Shown one piece after another: positions 60,664 to 64,000 of a stretch of 64,000 nucleotides of DNA. The notes under the pieces are model-generated. The model was given only the letters and a program-made list of their open reading frames with translations, did not search any database and was not told the origin of the DNA. Source of the stretch: Pisaster brevispinus (lineage: Eukaryota; Echinodermata; Asteroidea; Forcipulatida; Asteriidae). Position 1 is the stretch's first letter. Every line of letters begins with the position of its first letter. A program made the position numbers and the translations under genes. The stretch spans positions 22,600,742 to 22,664,741 of the forward strand of contig JAMKCF010000003.1 of the NCBI GenBank assembly GCA_023634235.1, read 5' to 3'.

Positions 60664-60966
60664 GTACATCCTCTACAAGGGTTTTAACCGTCATTACCGG
60701 GACGCTCTCATGCTCACGGATACGTAACCCGCAGGCTTTAACTTGTGTCACTCATGCGTATTGTAACTCTGTGTCAACGGCATTGGTCAGAGACGGATGA
60801 TGTCCACGAAACAAACTAGAAAGTTTGTTTCGTGGACATCATTTGATGTACATCCTCGACAAGAGTTTTACCGTCATTACTGGGACGCTCTCATGCTCAC
60901 GGATACGTAACCCGCAGGCTTTAACTTGTGTCACTCATGCGTGTTGTAACTCTGTGTCAACAACAA
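60664..60966 (+). repeat. 115-bp direct repeat flanking a perfect hairpin
   Basis: TACATCCTCTACAAGGGTTT to TAACTCTGTGTCAAC (60664-60777) recurs at 60847-60963. Between them, 60797-60842 is a perfect 21-bp inverted repeat with a 4-base AGAA loop. Another half-arm (GATGTCCACGAAACAAACTA) lies at about 61212. Confidence 0.95.
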
Positions 60967-60967
60967 G

Positions 60968-61170
60968 TTGGGGAGGTAGTGCTTTCTGCTCTACCAGCCA
61001 GGCTTCTGATGGATGATACCCAAGCCTACATCCGTATGGACTGTAAAGGGGGGTAACCCTGTTCCAAACCCAAGGAGTAGGTGGCAACGGCCCCTGGAAA
61101 AAAATAGTTGATTGTAGCCCACACATTGAAGTGGCCTTCAGGCCTTGTGTGTCTGGCGACTTGCATAAAA
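60968..61170 (+). repeat. SINE family 2 tail
   Basis: GGTAGTGCTTTCTGCTCTAC, GTAAAGGGGGGTAACCCTGTT and TTGAAGTGGCCTTCAGGCCT. Confidence 0.75.
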
Positions 61171-61369
61171 AAATATATATAAATAAATAAAAACAAAAAC
61201 AAAACTTTGGTCTGAGAAGGACGATGTCCACGAAACAAACTAGAAAGTAAAGTCTGTCTCGAAGCCAATATGGCTCATCAGGCTGGTGTATACCCGGTTT
61301 CATTGAGATTGAACAACTGAGAGTATTTCTATTCCCCCCTGAACAGGATGCCCTTCCATTTTTCATTGG

Positions 61370-61525
61370 AGGTTACTCCCCCAGCATTCACCGGTACCCA
61401 TTTGTACTCGCGAAAAGAAGCAGTTAGGATAAAATGCTTTGCTTTAAAGGACACAAAGTGTCGCGACTGACCTGGCCAGGATTTGAACCCTAGACTGCTC
61501 GGCCATGACACCTCAAAAAGAACTA
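61370..61525 (-). repeat. SINE family 2 head, minus strand
   Basis: Minus-strand GGTGTCATGGCCGAGCAGTC and GGGTTCAAATCCTGG. Confidence 0.7.
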
Positions 61526-61944
61526 GTAAACACTGGGCATGTTTGCATCCCTGTAACGTCGGGAAAATCCTGGTACAGGACAACCCTAAATAGATTTGTC
61601 TGTACTCCAATACCAATGCACCTCAACAACAGTAACCCATTTCCTTCATTTATTTTCTCCATCGCAAATTTGATGAGAAATTAAAAGTTTGCTATCATAG
61701 CCAAAGGGATGTCTTTAGTTAAAAAGAAAGATTTTGCTCTGCTGTTACGCGCAGCTACTGTCCGCCCATGGTCTGGCATTTGGTGAGTCAAAATGAAGGT
61801 GAAGTTTTGGTGGGCGCATCTCTCACTGCATGCTTGCCATCTATAATGCTCTCTGCACAGTAACACACAGGGAGTCTGTCTCCAAGGATGGCGCAGGCAA
61901 GATTAATCATCCCGGCCGATTTCCTACCCTCCGCCCAGGTAGTA

Positions 61945-62115
61945 GCTAATAAGCTGGACAGTTCTTTTCAGAACTAAGTAGTCTCCCGAAGTAGTCTCCC
62001 AATTTCCAATATCTACTCCACGGCAGTAGAATAAAAAGCAAGACCTAGTCCTCTACAAAGAACAAATCTACATAGCTAGTAGATTTACACATGGTGTTAC
62101 CGCAAACGGAATATA
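61945..62115. repeat. Hairpin-type dispersed repeat
   Basis: CAGTTCTTTTCAGAACTAAG, ATCTACTCCACGGCAGTAGA and ACATGGTGTTACCGCAAACG. The same layout occurs at 27735-27925 (ATCTACTCCACAGCAGTAGA, TGATGTTACCGCAAATC). Confidence 0.65.
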
Positions 62116-62419
62116 CAAGATAAATCACGTCATGACGTTGGTTGAATTGGCTCAATGATTGAGTGTAAGGGTTAGCCCTTTAGAGACCTCGGCGGCCACA
62201 AGTGGCTGGTAACAAAATGCCAAGAGTGGCCGCAAACGGCCAGAAGCTTTTCACTCTCCACTCTGGGACATATTGTGAAAGTCATGCCCTGGATGACATT
62301 TGCCAACATTTGTTTATGATATTAGCATCTTTAAAACAAAACTGAAGTTAACTTTTCGTTACTTTTTCCCAGACATTTTTACTAAACAGTTTTGTCAAAG
62401 GATCAACAGTTGTGTTAGC

Positions 62420-62715
62420 ATTGCATGTCACGGTCTAGCACTCTGGTGTTTCTGATCAGCAGAGTGTGTTTTTTTAGGACTGGTTTTGACACTTGTGTCC
62501 TTAAACAAGACATGTAACCATTGTTGCTACTCTCTCCGGATGGGACCTTCAAGCCGTAGGTCCTGTGTTTTGTGTAATTGTATATGAAAAGTACCCAGCA
62601 CACGTAACCTTTAAAGGAAGGGGGTTTGCCTCAGTGTTTCTTGTGTAGTTGGCTGAAGATTGCATCGCATCACCTTGTCAACCCTTACAAGGTGCTATAT
62701 AAATGGATCTCATAA
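62420..62715 (+). repeat. tRNA-derived SINE, family 2, degraded head
   Basis: CTCTGGTGTTTCTGATCAGC, ACACTTGTGTCCTTAAACAAG, and a tail ending ACAAGGTGCTATATAAATGG. Confidence 0.8.
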
Positions 62716-64000
62716 CTCAACAAGTTAGCATTCATGCCTCAAAAATCTGCTCCTCAGAATAGTGAACTAGATTACAGGCGCATTATACATTTGTAAATGC
62801 TTTAAATTATTATTCATCAATACAGACAGTGTATTCATACAGACAGTTTATTCCTTCTGATTGGTCAAGAGGATAAACATGTAATAGAGACATGGTAAAA
62901 AGTTGTTAAACATACGCGTGTTGGCGCGAAAGCTTACTTGGGTGCTAACGTTTGCATAACCCAATTAATACATACCTATACTCAATGTAAAATCGCTCAG
63001 TTTACCAGACATTCGTCCTGAAAAGAAAAAAAATTGTGTCAGAAGTCAACAAAATTTGCCTTGTCTGGGAGGTGAGGTCACCAACAACAAGTTTCTTGTT
63101 GAATAAAATGGCTCTTTAGAAAAGTACAAACATCATTCTTATGCCAAGGAGAGTCTGAACCTCTGGTTCCATCGAGGTTCGGTTGCACTTTACAGATCAT
63201 TAATGTGCAAGACGAAACAAATCAATATCAATGCAATCAATACGTCGCCATCGCTCAGCGCTTCATCTCCCTGGTGTCCAGTTCGCATTCATCACTGTCA
63301 TGTCTTTATCAAGGGACACTCAGGGGGGGAAGGCTACCGGGTAGACACAAGCCATCCTGTTTGATTGTTGACCCACAACTTGAGAGTCGGCTCTCCGTGT
63401 GAATCGGCACGTGTTACACCCATTTGACCATGTCAACAGACGCGCATTGTACAGAGTGCGAGCATGGGTTCGCATGATCTCAATATGAACCATGGCAAAT
63501 ATGCCCGGCCTATTCAAACAGGGCGGCAGTGTGCTAGATATTAGGGCGCCGGGGATCTGGTCGCAAACAAGAAGATAATGAAGGAAACTCTTTTAATAGC
63601 TGGTACTTGTATGAAAATTGGCACTGGGTAATTTCTTCAGTTTGAGATGCTATTTTTGGTAAAGTTTAGATTTTTGTACACGGATTTGCTCATAACTTAC
63701 GTGGTGTAAAGATAGTCATGGTGGAAAGCTTCCCCTGAAATATTTTCGCTTGAAATGCTGTAGTTTTTAAGTGATGAGTAAAACAATTAGTTCTGATCTA
63801 GCAAGTCCAAAACTTGATGTTTGAAAACAATTCAAATGTGTGATTATTGTTATTACTTTTTCTTTTTTCTTTTTCTCGTGACTTTGATAACTGTTTGAGC
63901 TTGAACCAAGTTTATTATTTCGTGTATATGTTGGGTCACATAAAGTGCAGATACTGGTCCATGACAGCTATCGATAGTGTTTGCGTGCTCGAAAAAAAAA
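62716..64000. other. Intron 27 (open end), no exon recognised
   Basis: No further tail exon of the myosin and no repeat family I can name. Short open frames lack protein-like features. Confidence 0.5.

Overview
This is a 64 kb piece of an animal nuclear genome, most likely from an echinoderm. I infer that from introns of about 1 kb, an AT-rich background, and a dense load of tRNA-derived SINEs and short inverted-repeat elements (MITEs); no taxon-specific marker was tested. Nothing in the window is bacterial.

One gene accounts for essentially all recognisable coding sequence: a plus-strand class XVIII unconventional myosin (MYO18A-like). I could join 27 consecutive internal exons (12502 to 60622) by canonical AG/GT sites with fully consistent phases. 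They give 1317 uninterrupted codons: motor domain from just before the P-loop (exons 1-14), converter end, IQ and neck (exons 15-16), then coiled-coil tail (exons 17-27). The N-terminal exons (PDZ region and start of motor) and the last tail exons lie outside the window. The ATP-site motifs are divergent, as expected for the myosin-XVIII class, whose motor is regarded as ATPase-poor.

Layout: 1-12.5 kb has no recognised gene (repeats, LINE remnant, SINEs, one unrecognised exon-like open segment near 4.4 kb). 12.5-28.3 kb holds the motor exons. 28.3-39.3 kb is one unusually long intron exactly at the motor/tail boundary. 39.3-60.6 kb holds neck and tail exons, with a 1.8 kb 27-bp minisatellite in one intron. 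60.6-64 kb is intron.

The most interesting observations are: (1) local tandem copies of exon 2 (switch I exon), one still open, phase-matched and nearly equal in length, a candidate mutually exclusive exon; (2) degenerate tandem copies of exon 14; (3) a candidate internal first exon at 36070-36162 in the long intron, with an upstream in-frame stop, an ATG, 31 codons and a phase-0 donor, which would give a motor-less (headless) isoform; (4) several large palindromes and minisatellites, some built from SINE pieces.
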